From Pisolithus tinctorius (taxonomy: Eukaryota > Basidiomycota > Agaricomycetes > Boletales > Pisolithaceae), in assembly GCA_024663395.1 (NCBI GenBank), contig JANFAH010000061.1:62001-126000 (forward strand): a stretch of 64,000 nt of DNA, in the 5' to 3' direction. Under the pieces are notes generated by a model. It saw nothing but the letters and a program-made list of their open reading frames with translations. It did no database searches and had not been told where the DNA came from. Positions 1 to 11,779 of this stretch are shown one piece after another; the stretch's first letter is position 1, and each line of letters starts with the position of its first letter. A program made the position numbers and the translations under genes.

Positions 1-260
1 GGAGAGGTCAGCCACAGTGAACATTGAGGACATGACTTACCAGCATGAAAGAAGCAATGTCATACTACATAAGTGTTGGCCAACTTTCCCATGGCTTTGC
101 TTGTTGGCATTCATTTGCTGTCAACACAGTAATCATCAGCAAATGCTAGCCTCGCATTCAACTACACCAACTAATATATGATCGATAATCCCAGCATCAT
201 TTGGGAGACCTCAAAAATGATTTCATTGCAGAGAGCTAGTGGTCTCTACATGGAAATGGT

Positions 261-3200
261 TCACAGAAGACATGCTGATCTGCCATACATCTGGCATTGG
301 TGTGTGGCATAGCATGCTGGCCTGGCCTGTCCCTTTGCCAATGCAGCAGCCTTTCTGCTGGTCCAAAATCTTACCTTGTTTTCAAAAAAGTTTTTAGTCC
401 ACTCCTGCTCGCATTTCAACAGCTGAACCTCCTCCTTCCACCTATCCTGCAGCACTCTCATCTGGAGCCAATTGACCCTGTAAACTAGAGAAAATGATAA
501 GTAAATCTCAGATGCTGCTGCCATGTGATTGCTCCTCTCACATTCCAACATCCAATCATTAGTGGCCATGTCCCTTGGTACATCCATGGTCCAGATCCAA
601 GGTAGGGTATCGTCTCTGTGACCTCTGGCATTTGGGTCAGATACTGCTGTGCTGATAGTTAGGTCAGAGTCATTCAACTCTTTGTATCGCTCCAGGATAT
701 CTGGCCTGGCCCCTAACCTGCCCATTTGAATGTGGCACCAGTGGTACACAGCAGCATGACGTTGCACAGCTGCATCAGCATTGGCCACCCTTCCCCAGGC
801 ACGTGTGGCCATGTGGTAATTACTTCCATGGTGAATGTCGGTTTGAAAGATGACTGCCTTCTCTGCAAGCATAAGCCGCAGTTCATGAAGACAATCATTG
901 GCCTGTCCTTGCTGCAGTTGCAGCTCCAATAGTGTCACATACCCCAGGCCAGATTGTTCAAAATGATCTTTGCCAATATTGGATGGCAGTGGCAATGCGA
1001 TGGTTTCTGGATCATGTGGGTGAGATGACCGGCACAGCTCAGCATCCTTGAATCTGTCCCCAAATAGTTTTTTGGCAGTGTTGAAAATGCCATGGATATG
1101 GGACTGGAGACAATCACAGCAATGTGCAATGCTGAGATTTTGAGCTTCTGTTGCTCTTGAGGTGATTTGCTGGCAGGCCACTGCAAGCTGGATTTGTGCT
1201 TCCTCGATCTTCAGTGCCTTGGCAATCCAGGTCACCACACCCTGGGAATGCCCTGCCTGGGGGATGGCCAGTAAATCTATCTCAATTGCCTTTGCAGAGG
1301 GAGCTTCAATACCACTCAGCACAAATGCTGTCCAGGATAACCTTCAATACCTACCTTTCTGCAGCCTGAGTGGCCTTGACAGCCTGTTTTCCATTGCCAC
1401 TGCCACCTCTTCCCCCCATGATTGGCTGATTGCCAGTGGGACATTACCATTCAAATCAGCAAACCTGCCTTCCACCACTAAATAGGATTCCTCAGCAACC
1501 TTGAGTTTCCACTTGAGTCTTATTGCTGTAGCCTGTTAGTCATGCAAACGTGTCTGATAGAAGCACTAGACTTATGCATTCTGACCATTTTCAGGAAATT
1601 GCTATCATTCATTTGGAAATCAAGTTCCTCCTGCCAATGGGGAGTAGCCATGCCTCTAGCAGATGGGGAAATGATATTCAGGGAGGACCACAAGGTTTCC
1701 ATGATCTCCCCATCCACCTGGCCAGCACCCACAATGAAATTGGGAGCATATTGTGCAAAGCATTCTGTGCAGTGGCCATGAACATGCCACAACCCAATGC
1801 CAGGGCAGATCTGCATGCTGTCCGGCATGGATATATAGGCATTGGCATGTAGCCATCATTCTAAACCTTTGCTATACTGGCAGTTAATATCATAGAAATG
1901 TATCACTTGCTGGCCAGGGACTGTGCCATGCCTGATGGCATGCACAAGTGCATAGTCCATGTTAACCTGCCTGTGATGCCGATGTCAATATTGGCATATA
2001 TTGTTACAAGATTATTCATACTGTTTGCCCTTCTGAAAGTCAACCATTGCATGCAGCACAAAACAGCCATGCTGCGCACAGGCACATCCACCTATTCCTG
2101 TAAATGCAAGCTGCTGCTGGTTGGCATTTGCTTGATTAACTGCCCAATGATTGCTGCAATCCAAGATCTTGCAGTGTGATCAGTGCATTGGGTAATACAT
2201 TCCTACACATCACTCACCTCAACCACATTTTTAGTGCCGCTCAAATATTCCTTGTATGGCTGTGATGCGACCATGTACCCCTTGCCATCCATCAACCAGG
2301 CTTCACTGCCAGCGTCCTTTGGATGCATATGCTCTGCCTTGAAATTCCCATCCATGACCAAGCTTCTTGCCAGTGTCCAACTGGATTACACAGTGTATAA
2401 ATGGATAGCTGTGTTCATGGTATCACTCACTGGGAATAGTCTGTTGCATCTTCCAAAATGTAGATGCCGGGTTGGGGACATGCCAGACAGAATAACACTA
2501 ATTCCCCTGGGCTGGCATCCTCTGCACTCATATGGGATCCCTGCCATTTCAGTAGTTTCAGGAGCTGCCACATCCTAGCAACTCTCAGTAGTTCCCTGTA
2601 CCTATCCTATTATCCAGCTAAGAGTCATGTTGCAGTGAGACAATTCAACAAATAGGATGCACTGGCACCAGATGAGGAAAAGCATTGGAGGTTATGCAGT
2701 GAAGTTTGCTGTAGAAATTCATCACTGAGGTACCACATTCCACATTGTCCTGAATGAAGTCATCAAGTACTTGGAAGGTAAATGCAGTCCTTGTGGCCTT
2801 TGTGGTAGCAGGAAACATCCCAGCCTGCATCAGCTGTATGTGTGAATCATCCACCCCAGGGCATCTACAATACTGCACATTGCAGTAGTGTATTCCATTG
2901 GTGTGCACAACAATTAGACAGCTTCAGTTCTTCAGGGCCTGCAGATTCAGTGGACAACCATCTTGATCCACATCCTCCCAATCATCTTCCTCCTCAGTTG
3001 TGACTTCATTGTTTGAACAACTGCCAGCTGGGCAGTGCTTCCCACCATGCCCAACATGCAGTACCAAACTGGCCTGAATGGTAAATACAGGAAAGACCCT
3101 CATGATTGAGCTGCTTACCAGCTGCAGGGATGATTCCTCAAAGAATGTTCCATTCCATTGTTCCACCCTGTGGAATGGCTGGTGTTTGTGTTCTGCCCGG

Positions 3201-3692
3201 CAACACATGGTGCAGAAGACCGGCTGATGGGCACACTCAGTGCACCAGAAAATGCCATCCGCTCCACACAGGATACAATCCCTTGGCTCAGGTGGGGCCT
3301 CCATGTCCAACAGGATGGCTAGATAATGCCGTTGGTGTGGCAACCACTGCTGCAGATAACTATTCTACAATTGTGTGACACTGTCATTGCAGGTTTATTG
3401 GGCAATGTGGCATTCCACACACCTGACTTTTCTGAGGTTTAGAAGGTGTTGCAGGCAATTCATCATTATTGCAAGGCAGTTGTACACCCACATCATCCAA
3501 CAGGCAGTCTGGGTGATCCAGGATAACCGAGCCAGGCTGCACAGGAGGCTGAGTTGCATGGCCTGGCACCCACTTTCTGGGTGCTACTTTTACCATCTTA
3601 TCCCTATATCCTTGGGTGGTTTTCACTCTTTGCCAGGTCACCTGGGTCACTCTTGTAGTGGGTCCCACTGGTGCAATCTTTGACTTCCCCAT
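261..3692 (-). pseudogene. KDZ (Kyakuja-Dileera-Zisupton) transposase, decayed
   Basis: Relic of the transposase of a KDZ DNA transposon. From N- to C-terminus: a start MGKSKIAP near 3692; a CxC2-like cysteine cluster at about 3340-2925 (C..C...C..C, ending in HxxPFHRVEQWNG and LHVGHGG); a segment at 2908-2645 with the CRCPG...QLMQAGMFPATT pattern; ACPQPG at about 2490; a cysteine/histidine stretch CAQHGCF with VDFQKGKQYE at about 2050, followed by NMDYAL and YDINCQY; then GIGLWHVHGH and GQVDGEIMETLW at 1810-1690; and the C-terminal helical part at 1322-261. Pieces lie in different frames. Some junctions could be introns, but a TGA at 2924-2926 and further stops indicate decay. The stretch is strikingly poor in CpG. 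Catalytic competence is unlikely. Family assignment is by motif recognition. Confidence 0.82.
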
Positions 3693-4186
3693 GATGAATG
3701 TTGCAATGCAGAAGGGTTTTGATCGCAACAAATACATGCAGTGGACACGTGCTAGCAAGGTCTGACCACCAACTATGGTCATGCTGTCTTAGGATCTGGC
3801 ACATGATTTCAGTGCTGGCACCAGCACATTGCCCAGAGATCAATGAAATGAATGAGCACTTGCAAAACACCTTGTCCTACATCATACTCATAGTGCCTAT
3901 ACCATCCACAGTGTCTCAATGCACATTGCCCAATTACCAAATATCTCAGATCCATGAAGTCTGAGAGGCACTGCCTTTGCACGTGGCTCAGGGATGGAAA
4001 TCTCATGATTGACTAACAACCTTAGCCATCTTGGGAAACTGTCTGATCAACTGGCATGCAAGAATGAACTAGACACCGGAATGTAACCTTCCTTCACATG
4101 GGAGAATGCCAGAAAAGTCTATTCTCTTCAACAGACATCATACTAGCTGTCCCCAAAAAATTTGCACACAACCACCTCCATCCTCA

Positions 4187-5012
4187 ATGGCATCCAGTGA
4201 CTATGAAAGTGAGTCTTTCTCCAATGACACTGAACCCTCCCCACCACAAAAGGGGACCAGTCTTCAGCCAGCCAAAATTGAGATTCTAGAAGCCGAGCTA
4301 GAGTCATGGAAAAATGCTGACCAAAACAAGAGGAGCTCCATCATGTTAACCCTCAGAAACAAGATAAAGAATCTTGATGTGAATGTGACACTGAAAACAC
4401 ATGAATGGGTTCAGAAGAAGAAGGTATGCCATGCCTGCCATTGATGACCTGGCATGTCCTTACCATTTCCAGGCAATTCAGACTTGGTTGTACAACCATG
4501 GCCGGAGCTGTAGTTGACGAGCTCTAATCAAATACAGTGGCAGTTGGACACTGAGGAAGGTGGTCATGCACCATCAAAAGAAATCAATCAACAAAGTGTT
4601 GGAAGAAGCCAGGATCAAGCAGGGATCTGCAGAAATGATCAAGTCTTATCAGAAGGCCATCAACACCATCATGAAGTCCCTTACTGCCGAGGAGATACAA
4701 GAGGCAGAGGCATTGGCCATAGAATGGAATGAGTGGCAGCCACCTCGGGATGTTCAGTCAGAGTACATACCATTTGGAAATGCTGCCTGTCACTCACAAG
4801 AAACAGAGCCGCAGAGAAGAAAGGCCGTAAATATGCCAAGGAATTTGCTAAGGAAATGTGGAAGTGTTGTGGTGCCAGGGTGGTAGTGATGGCAGCATGG
4901 GAAGATGCTGATGGAGAGGTGATAGTTGGAGTGTGAGGCATTTGTTCTTTGTGCAGATAAGTACCACCAGATTTTGACCAACTCTTCCAGACATGATTTC
5001 AATGATGAATTG
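4187..5012 (+). pseudogene. Conserved unknown gene, 5' part, split by the Gypsy insertion
   Basis: First part of a gene of unknown function that I recognise only as a type repeated in mushroom genomes near transposons. It starts MASSDYESES at 4187. A likely intron runs from GTATGCCATG (4421) to CATTTCCAG (4472), after which the frame reads AIQTWLYNHGR. The segment SLTAEEIQEAEALAIEWNEW (about 4680-4740) is characteristic of the family. A stop after NHGRSCS and frame changes near 4800 suggest decay. The frame running into 5012 ends in DFNDEL and continues as GNSKLFEDLD at 20920 once the retrotransposon and one copy of its 5-bp target duplication are removed. The gene was therefore whole before the insertion. 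Confidence 0.6.
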
Positions 5013-5726
5013 TGTCAAGTCCGGGCCTACTCCGACCAACTCCGACACTAAATGAGGTCTAGAGGAGGGTCTGGAAGCAAGTCCGTCACACAGAAACAGA
5101 ACTCCGACTAGCGGAGTGTCGGCAGGAACGAAGACCGCCGAGACAAAGGCGGAGTGGAGTGAGGGCATCAGGTTTAGCTCGTGCGCTACCCCCTTGCACG
5201 ATCTCAGCCCTCGTATTTCAGAGGGAGAGTACAGATGGAGAGTCGGAGATAGCTCCGACAGACAGAAGACGGAATCAGAGGGAGTAGGAACTAAGTTGAT
5301 ATTCATACTGAAGAACAGCGGAGTACAGTACATGTTTTTATACTACTACGGAGGTACAGTAACCGGAATCGGAACTGACATATGGAGACTCATAAGTTTT
5401 CAAGTAAAATTTCCTGGACGATGAATGAAGGGTAGACGGGGGACATACGAACGGGTAACACAGAACATCCAAAAAAGGGAACAGTCCAGGTGCTGGACCA
5501 CATGGTGAGCACGCTGTGGAGTACCTGACTGTGAAGGTAGTCACATGACCCCTCAGAGGATGGACCGCTCGGTCCAGCAGGAGGGCAACACAAGTCCAAC
5601 AGCAGTCGGAGCGGAGATGGTTCGCAACCAACAGAAGTTGGGCAGAGTTGGTGCGGAGTGAGTGAATGACCGGTGGAGTAGGGTGCAGAGCGAGCAAGGG
5701 TTTAGTGTGAACGCACAGTTATGACA
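5013..5726 (-). repeat. 3' LTR of the Gypsy element (714 bp)
   Basis: Begins TGTCAAGTCC and ends GGTTATGACA or CAGTTATGACA (TG..CA) on the plus strand. Same length as the partner at 20201-20914, with no indels seen between them. Reading the two side by side I counted 31 substitutions, all transitions and all at CG/TG/CA dinucleotides. Open frames in this stretch on either strand also occur in the partner LTR; I do not regard them as genes. Confidence 0.93.
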
Positions 5727-5741
5727 GTGCCCCCCCCTTAG
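5727..5741 (-). other. Polypurine tract of the Gypsy element
   Basis: On the minus strand the sequence just upstream of the 3' LTR is TAAGGGGGGGGCAC, a run of eight G. Its position and composition fit the primer site for plus-strand DNA synthesis. The corresponding sequence beside the other LTR is not purine-rich, which agrees with minus-strand orientation. Confidence 0.7.
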
Positions 5742-5920
5742 GGCTTGAACCCCTGAAGGCTGCATGTACAGAACGAGATCAACACGAGTCAATCATTTGA
5801 AATTATTTTGATGCCTCAAGGATAATGGGTTTAGCCGCGGCGGAGCTCCATCGGAGTTCGAAGTTCCGCTTAAAAACACGTGTTAGGGTACCGATCCTTC
5901 GTATCCCATCCCCCCATCAT

Positions 5921-6963
5921 CATGTCCTCTCAGCGTCAGAACAAAACCCCCCAGCCCACTCCCAGCCACTCCCGTGACTACTCCCAGGTCACCGACGACG
6001 ACCTAGTCATCCTTACAGACGACTCAACGGACACCGAGCACGAGAAGGCAGCGGAGAAGGCACGTCGGCGAGAAGAGGTGGAGAAGAGGGAGCGAGAACG
6101 TGAGGCGGAGCACAAGGCCAAACAAGAGGAGGCCAAGCAACGAAAGGCGGAAGAGGTGCGGCAGGAGGTGGAGCGGAGGCAGAGAGAGGAGGAGGAAGCA
6201 CAGCGGAAGAAGGCAGCAGATGAAGAGGCCGAAAGGCAAAGACAGAGAGCAGCGGAAGAGGCAGAGAAGCAGAGGCAGAGGGCCCAGGCCAGGTGGGATG
6301 AGGCTGTGCAAAGGTGAGTGACAGAATCCTACAAGTCAAGCAGAGCTGACTTGTATTTTTTATTTCAGGTTAAGCGGCGTGGTCTATGATGTCAACACCG
6401 CCCAGAGGGTCCCTGGGACCTCTGTGGTGGTTACTGCGACCAGGCGGCCCCCTTGCACTTGCTGCATAGCAAGTCTGACGGCGGGTCAGTGTGAGCCAGG
6501 GCAAGGTAAGACCAGGGCCTGTGTGCCCTGCCACAACAAGAAGAAAACCTGCAGTTGGATGCAGGAAGAGGTGGTGGCGGGACCCTCGCGGAAGAGAGCA
6601 GGGATGGGGAGCTCCTGAGGAGAGAAGAAGAAGAGGATGCAAGGGAAGGGAAAGGAGAAAGCGACAGAGACGGAGGAAGCGGATGACGAGTGGGAGGTAG
6701 GTGGAGAAGACAAACCAGCGACCCCACTCGAGGGTCCTTCTGGTGCGAAAGTCCACATGCGGTGGGCGGAGTGGGAGTGGGAGCGGCAGCTGCAGGCCAT
6801 GGAGAGACAGGCCGAAGCGCATGAGACTGCTGCACTGGCCTTCGAGAGGATGGCAGAGGCAGCGGAGCGGATGGCGGTGGCTGCAGAGCAGACAGCCAAC
6901 AAGTGGGCACTGTACCGCGCATGGGCGGAGTGGGTGGAGATGAGGAGGAGGGAGGATGCGTGA
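5921..6963 (+). CDS. Extra gene of the Gypsy element, antisense to pol: coiled-coil plus cysteine cluster
   Basis: A gene-like region between integrase and the 3' LTR, on the strand opposite to gag-pol. It starts MSSQRQNKTP at 5921 and continues into a long Arg/Glu/Lys-rich coiled coil (about 6040-6310). A well-formed intron of about 56 nt (GTGAGTGACA at 6314 to TTTATTTCAG at 6369) is followed in frame by a cysteine cluster with spacing CxCC, then QC, RAC, VPC and KTC at about 6450-6560. A TGA at 6616 interrupts the frame, which reopens from 6637 as a Trp/Glu/Ala-rich helix to 6963. The opposite-strand open frames here look like shadows. The cysteine pattern recalls fungal Zn-cluster-like modules, also seen in the gene at 23.6-25.3 kb. 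Function unknown; whether it is expressed cannot be told from sequence. Confidence 0.55.
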
Positions 6964-7346
6964 GAGGCCAGGATGGCCAAGCTCGAGTGCACAGGTGGAG
7001 GATGGAAGAGGCCTCAGTCGGAGGCGGTGGAAGACAAGAATGAAGAAGTGGACGAAGGTGCGGAGGGGGATAACGAGGAAGAGGAAGAAGTTGGAGGAGA
7101 GAAGGAAGGCGGAGAAGAACAGGAGGGTGGCGGAGAACAAGCAATGGAAGAGTAGAGTAGTTTTGTTTTTCTTTTCTCTTTTTTTCTTTTTTTTTTTTTT
7201 GTCTTTAGTTTGTATATTTTTTGTACTACTACGAAATAGACTTGTGATTTTGTTCACAACTCTGAGAAGTGAAATAGACAAGTGGAGAAAATGCTAAAGT
7301 ACTTAAGGTAGTTTGGTGAGGGGCGGAGTTGGCCAGTGGAGGAAGG

Positions 7347-8888
7347 TTATGGGCCAGGTTTGTGCGGATAGCGTTCATGGAAAGCAGAAACTATGTCAGA
7401 AGCATGATCTAGCTCAGTTGCAAGCAACCAAGAGGTTTCTTCGTTGGTGTTCTCGTAACCAGCCCAGCGGACTAGATACAAGAGTTGACAATGGCGGCGA
7501 CGGCGGTCCACCTTAGAGTCGAGTATCTCTGATACTTCGTACTCAAGGTCACCATCGACATCCACGGGTGGAGGCAGAGGTTGTTGTCGGTTTGGGAAAG
7601 GGTTAGCCGCTGCGGCTTCCAGTTGTGAGACATGGAAGACCAGATGTACCAAGCGCATAGAGTCAGGGAGCTTAAGGGTGACAGAATGCATACCTGGCCT
7701 GGCCAGGACGGTGAACGGACCTAAGTACTTTTCGGAGAGTTTTTCCGAAGGACAAGTGGAGTGGAAGTACTTGGCTTTGACGTAGGCCTGTTCTCCGACC
7801 TTGAACCCAGGCGGAGGTATGCATCTAGCATCTGCTGGACCCTGGTAGCGCTGTTGAGCGGCGGACATTTTGGAGCGGAGGAAGTCATGAAGGGTGGAGA
7901 GCTCGACGACATAGTCATGAGCCCTTGGAGAAGTGAAGTCTTGGTCAGGGACCACAGACAGGTTTGGATGGTACCCCTTGTTAGCGAAGAAGGGAGAAAC
8001 TCCAGTTGTTGCACTTGGTGTGTTGTTGAAGGCAAACTCCGCTAGAGGTAACAGCTCAGCCCAGTTGTCTTGTTGGTAGTTACAGTAGACATGAAGGTAC
8101 TGCTCGAGAGTCTGGTTTGTTCGCTCAGTCTGGCCATCGCCTTCTGGGTGGTAACCTGAAGTGAAGTGAAGACGCATATTAAGGGCCTTTCCTAGAGAGC
8201 AGAAGAAGTGCGAGACAAACTCAGGACCTCTGTCGGAGGTGACATTAGCTGGTACTCCGTGCTTGGAGAAGACATGGGTTAGGAAGAGCTTAGCGAGTTC
8301 GGCGGAGGTGATGGAGTCGTGGGTGGGGATGAACACCGCTTGCTTTGAGAGGTGGTCCACTACCACGAGTATGGCAGAGTAGCCATTGGAGTTGGGGAGG
8401 TGTTCAATGAAGTCCATGGAGATGGAGTTCCAAGGTCTCTCTGGGACAGGGAGTTGCTTCAGTAGACCATAAGGGCAGTGACGCGGAGTTTTGCTCCGTC
8501 CACAGGTGGTGCAAGACCTGACGTACTCCTTTACATCGGAGCGGAGGCTGGGCCACACATAGTCCCTGCGGACGAGTTCTAAGGTGCGGTTTTGCCCGAA
8601 ATGGCCTGCTAGAGGATGATCATGCTTGAACCGAAGCACTCGGAGGCGGAGGTCATCAATGTCAGGGACAAAGATACGACCATCAAGGTGGAGTAGACCG
8701 TCAGAGTCCAAGGACCACCAAGGCTTAGTCGGAGTTGGGAGATGGCTGGCAGAGACAGGATCAGAGGGTAGGGCGGAGATGATGTCAGAGTGCAAGCACT
8801 CAACATTGAAGACCATGGTGGTGCAGAGCACAGGTGTCATGAGGGTGGTGGTATGGAGGGACGACGCGAGTTGCTCCTGTGTAAACAT
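7347..8888 (-). CDS. Gypsy integrase with chromodomain (C-terminal part of Pol)
   Basis: Integrates the element's cDNA into chromosomes. The sequence shows an HHCC zinc region (HDHPLAGHFGQNRT, then CTTCGRSK), the DDE core (first Asp in SMDFIEHLP, second in TSDRGPEF, Glu in GDGQTERTNQ), the GPF/Y-type segment (KYLGPFTVLAR) and, at the C-terminus, a chromodomain (YEVSEILDSK...LYLVRWAGY...SWLLATEL). Chromodomains of this class are known to direct insertion to methyl-marked heterochromatin. The frame is open for 513 codons and is the same frame as RNase H and RT upstream, separated by a TGA at 8958-8960. It is part of one long Pol reading frame, not a separate gene. Confidence 0.93.
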   Translation of the reverse strand: MFTQEQLASSLHTTTLMTPVLCTTMVFNVECLHSDIISALPSDPVSASHLPTPTKPWWSLDSDGLLHLDGRIFVPDIDDLRLRVLRFKHDHPLAGHFGQNRTLELVRRDYVWPSLRSDVKEYVRSCTTCGRSKTPRHCPYGLLKQLPVPERPWNSISMDFIEHLPNSNGYSAILVVVDHLSKQAVFIPTHDSITSAELAKLFLTHVFSKHGVPANVTSDRGPEFVSHFFCSLGKALNMRLHFTSGYHPEGDGQTERTNQTLEQYLHVYCNYQQDNWAELLPLAEFAFNNTPSATTGVSPFFANKGYHPNLSVVPDQDFTSPRAHDYVVELSTLHDFLRSKMSAAQQRYQGPADARCIPPPGFKVGEQAYVKAKYFHSTCPSEKLSEKYLGPFTVLARPGMHSVTLKLPDSMRLVHLVFHVSQLEAAAANPFPNRQQPLPPPVDVDGDLEYEVSEILDSKVDRRRRHCQLLYLVRWAGYENTNEETSWLLATELDHASDIVSAFHERYPHKPGP

Positions 8889-8957
8889 AGGGCAGAGATT
8901 GTGAGGATTTACCTGCGTGTAGTCCCTATCCCCCCCTTTTGGGTAGACATCCCAATG

Positions 8958-9524
8958 TCATGTAAGTGCGTCGGGTTTGGCTCCTAGGCGGCCAGGTCGG
9001 AAGTGGATGGAAAGATTGAACTGGGAAAGGTACTCCAACCAGCGGGCCTGTCGACGAGTGAGAACCTTAGAGGTAGAAAAGTACTCAAGGTTTTTGTGGT
9101 CTGTCACCACGTCGACAGGTAAGGCGGAGCCTTCTAAGTAATGCCGCCAATGGTGGAAGGCCTCGAAGATGGCCAACAGCTCCTTGTCGTGGGTATCATA
9201 GTTGAGTTCTGGCACGGTCATGGTGCGAGAGTAGAAAGTGACTGGGCGGAGTTCACCGTCAGAGCAGGTGATCGACAAAATGCCAGCAATGGCATAGTCA
9301 GAGGCGTCAGTTTCAACTGTAAGCAGAGTGTCAGGGACCCAATGAGTGAGAATGGGAGCGGAGCTGAAGGCATCCTTCAGGCGGAGGAAAGTGGAGCAAC
9401 ACTCCTCAGAAAAGTTCCAGGGAGCACCCTTTCACGTGAGGCAAGTGAGTGGAACGACGATGTCGGAGTAGTTATTAATGAATCGTCTGTAGAAATTTGC
9501 AAAGCCAAGGAAAGACTGGATGTC
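8958..9524 (-). pseudogene. Gypsy RNase H region of Pol, with TGA stops
   Basis: Removes the RNA strand during reverse transcription. The region carries ETDASDYAIAG (first Asp), RPVTFYSRTM, NYDTHDKELLAI (Glu) and VVTDHKNLEYF (Asp), then RRQARWLEYLSQF. It shares one frame with RT and integrase. A TGA at 9432-9434 (family residue Arg, in LTxKGAPW) and a TGA at 8958-8960 (ALTxHWDVYPK, family residue Arg) break it. Both are explained by CGA to TGA change. Confidence 0.88.
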
Positions 9525-10607
9525 TCACACCTTCTGCGGCTCAGGCCAGTCGCAGACTGCCTGAACCTTCTCAGCGGACATGGTGAGACTGGAGGGAGAA
9601 AGAACATAACCGAGGTACTCGACGGAGTCAGAGTGAAACTCGCACTTCTCTGGCTTGGCATAAAGACCATGCTTTCGAAGGCGGCGGAGTACCTCTTTTA
9701 CATGTTCGCGATGCGACTCCACGTCCTGCGAATAGATTAGGATGTCATCGAGGTATACCATGACGCAGACATCGAGCATGTCTGCAAAGATGCTATTGAC
9801 AAATCACTGGAAAGCCACAGGCACGTTAGTCAGACCGAATGGCATCACCCACCACTCGTAAGAACCATAACGAGTGCGGAAAGCTGTTTTCCATTCATCT
9901 CCATCTGCTATGCAGACCAGATGATAGGCATGGCAGAGATCGATCTTGGTGTAGACTTTAGCGCGGCTTGGAGAATCGAGTAGGTCGGAGATGAGCGGCA
10001 GCGGATAGTGATCTTTTTTTGTGATTTTATTGAGTCCTCGATAGTCAATGCAGAGGCGGAGTGAACCGTCCTTCTTTTTCACAAAGAGGACAGGGGCACC
10101 GTGAGCGGAGGTGGACTGTTTGATGAAACCGTAGCCAAGATGCTCATCAATGAAGGCACAGAGAGCTTCAAGCTCTGGCGGAGAAAGAGAGTAGATTGTA
10201 CCAATGGGCGGAGAAGCTCCTTCCTCGAGTTCAATCTTGAGATCGAACGAGCGGTGTGGCGGAAGTTCAGTGGCCTTGTCTTTGCTAAAGACGTCGGCAA
10301 ACTTGTGATACTCAGAAGGAACCAAGGAGAGATCAGGAGGCGGAGAGGAAGCGGAGGACGCATGAAGCTTCACATCATCAGCGGAGAGCTGCAAGCGGAA
10401 CTGTCTAGAGCCAGGGAGAGCACAGGCTCTGACATACGCAGCAGCATTGATGAGTGAGACGAGCAGAGTGGAGTGCGGTGAGTCTGTCGGAGGTGCAGTC
10501 GGAGCTGCAAATGGAGCGGAGGGTGTTGGATCCGGAGTGGAGGTCACAGCGGAAGATGACAAAGGCACCTGGGGTGTCGGCATTCCCTGTAACGATGGTT
10601 TGAACGA
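9525..10607 (-). pseudogene. Gypsy reverse transcriptase region of Pol, two TGA stops
   Basis: RNA-dependent DNA polymerase of the element. Motifs in order: a proline/serine-rich linker following the protease, [84 protein letters not shown] and the catalytic MVYLDDILIYS. A TGA at 9804-9806 falls between AFQ and FVNSIFADM, and another at 9525-9527 falls between EPQKV and [11 protein letters not shown]. Family members have Arg at both places. The upstream end meets the nested insertion at 10607; removing that insertion and one target duplication joins this frame to the protease ([13 protein letters not shown]). Confidence 0.92.
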
Positions 10608-11069
10608 TGTAGGAATAGGTAAAATGAAGTACCTAGAAATAGTAATAGTCAGTAATGGGCGAGTTTATTGTGCTCGACCCAAAAGGGAGGTTCTCTCTGG
10701 AGAAAGAAGTGTAGTATAAATGTAAATATGCGAACTGAAAACGAATACTTAGCTCTGCCTGACCAATGTCTCTTGCCAGTCCTCCTGGCACTTTGGGTAC
10801 TCCCCAAAGCAATAAATCTAACTTCTAAAACTCGCCGAAATGCAAGACTGAATCACCCTACTACTGAGGGCCTGTGACATGTATTGGTTCTTATGGTAAA
10901 CTGAACTCGTGCGAACACAGCACACGTGCTTAGTCAGCAACGCGGCTGCTCGCCACCAAGTCCAGGGGTACAAACACAAAAACAAAGGCAAGAAATAAAA
11001 CAAGTCCTTCCACCCCTAAACTCCTGACCAAGACGGATTCTCCTAGGGAACTCGAACTCGTTCCCTACA
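10608..11069 (-). repeat. 3' LTR of the nested element (462 bp)
   Basis: Direct repeat of 17950-18411. No difference was seen reading the two copies through. On the minus strand an AATAAA-type polyadenylation hexamer lies near 10659-10664 (plus-strand TTTATT). Confidence 0.95.
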
Positions 11070-11779
11070 TCCGAGGGGTGGTTTAGAACTCGACCGTCCT
11101 CGGTCGCTCTCCTCCTCACACGAACATCCTCATCCTCGCACCTGCTTCCCTCGACCTCACCACATATCCTCATGCCCTTCAAACACAACTCTTCGCCCCT
11201 AACCTCCTCACTACTCGAACATGACCCCCTTCCTTCCCAAAACACGCTCCTGATCTCGCTGAACAACCCTCTTCATCCTCAAAACCTTTCGCCCTCGAAC
11301 AACAACCCTTTCCGCCTACAGAGCGCCACCTGGCCTCTCGAACACACACCCTGCCTCTCGAACGCTCCCCTCAAGGCCCAAACCTCGAACCAAAAGACGA
11401 TGGAGACAATCTCCAGGCAAGCGAACAAGTGAGTAATAAACCGAGTGCAGAGCGAGTCAATGACAGCTCTTCGAGGCACAGTCTTTGTGCGAAACAGTAA
11501 CAGAGTGTAATGCAGCTCTGCGGCTGGTACAGCGGATGCTGGCCCTCTACGAGGCAGCTCGAAGATGTATATATGTACCTAAAACAAACCTCGATCAGTT
11601 GTGTATTTACTTTCCTTATACGCATATGTGCTCTCGACTACTGCTCGTCCTTAAGACGATTTAGCACCAAGAAAAACAACAGAACTCGAAACTATAAGTC
11701 GGGGTGAGTAGAATCACCCGAAGGTTAGCACGACTCGGTTGAACGACGTCGCTCGAAGCAAAACTCATTTTAAAGAAAA
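11070..11779 (-). other. 3' untranslated region of the nested element
   Basis: About 710 bp between the stop of the giant ORF and the 3' LTR. No convincing coding region. The stretch is dense in CTCGAAC/GTTCGAG words (roughly 11040-11420), a vocabulary shared with the rest of the element. No clear polypurine tract is visible next to the LTR. Confidence 0.5.

Noticed and set aside
5116..5697. Open frames on both strands inside the Gypsy LTRs, repeated at 20135-20885
   Set aside because: They lie wholly within the LTRs, overlap on opposite strands and differ at CpG sites without regard to codons; shadows of the LTR sequence.
6370..7281. Long minus-strand frames opposite the antisense gene of the Gypsy element
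   Set aside because: Low-complexity Leu/Pro/Ser readings mirroring the Glu/Arg/Ala-rich plus-strand gene, which has an intron and a cysteine cluster.
10668..11003. Identical small proteins predicted at 10668-10877/18010-18219 and 10818-11003/18160-18345
   Set aside because: They are the two LTR copies of the nested element; duplication, not conservation, explains the identity.
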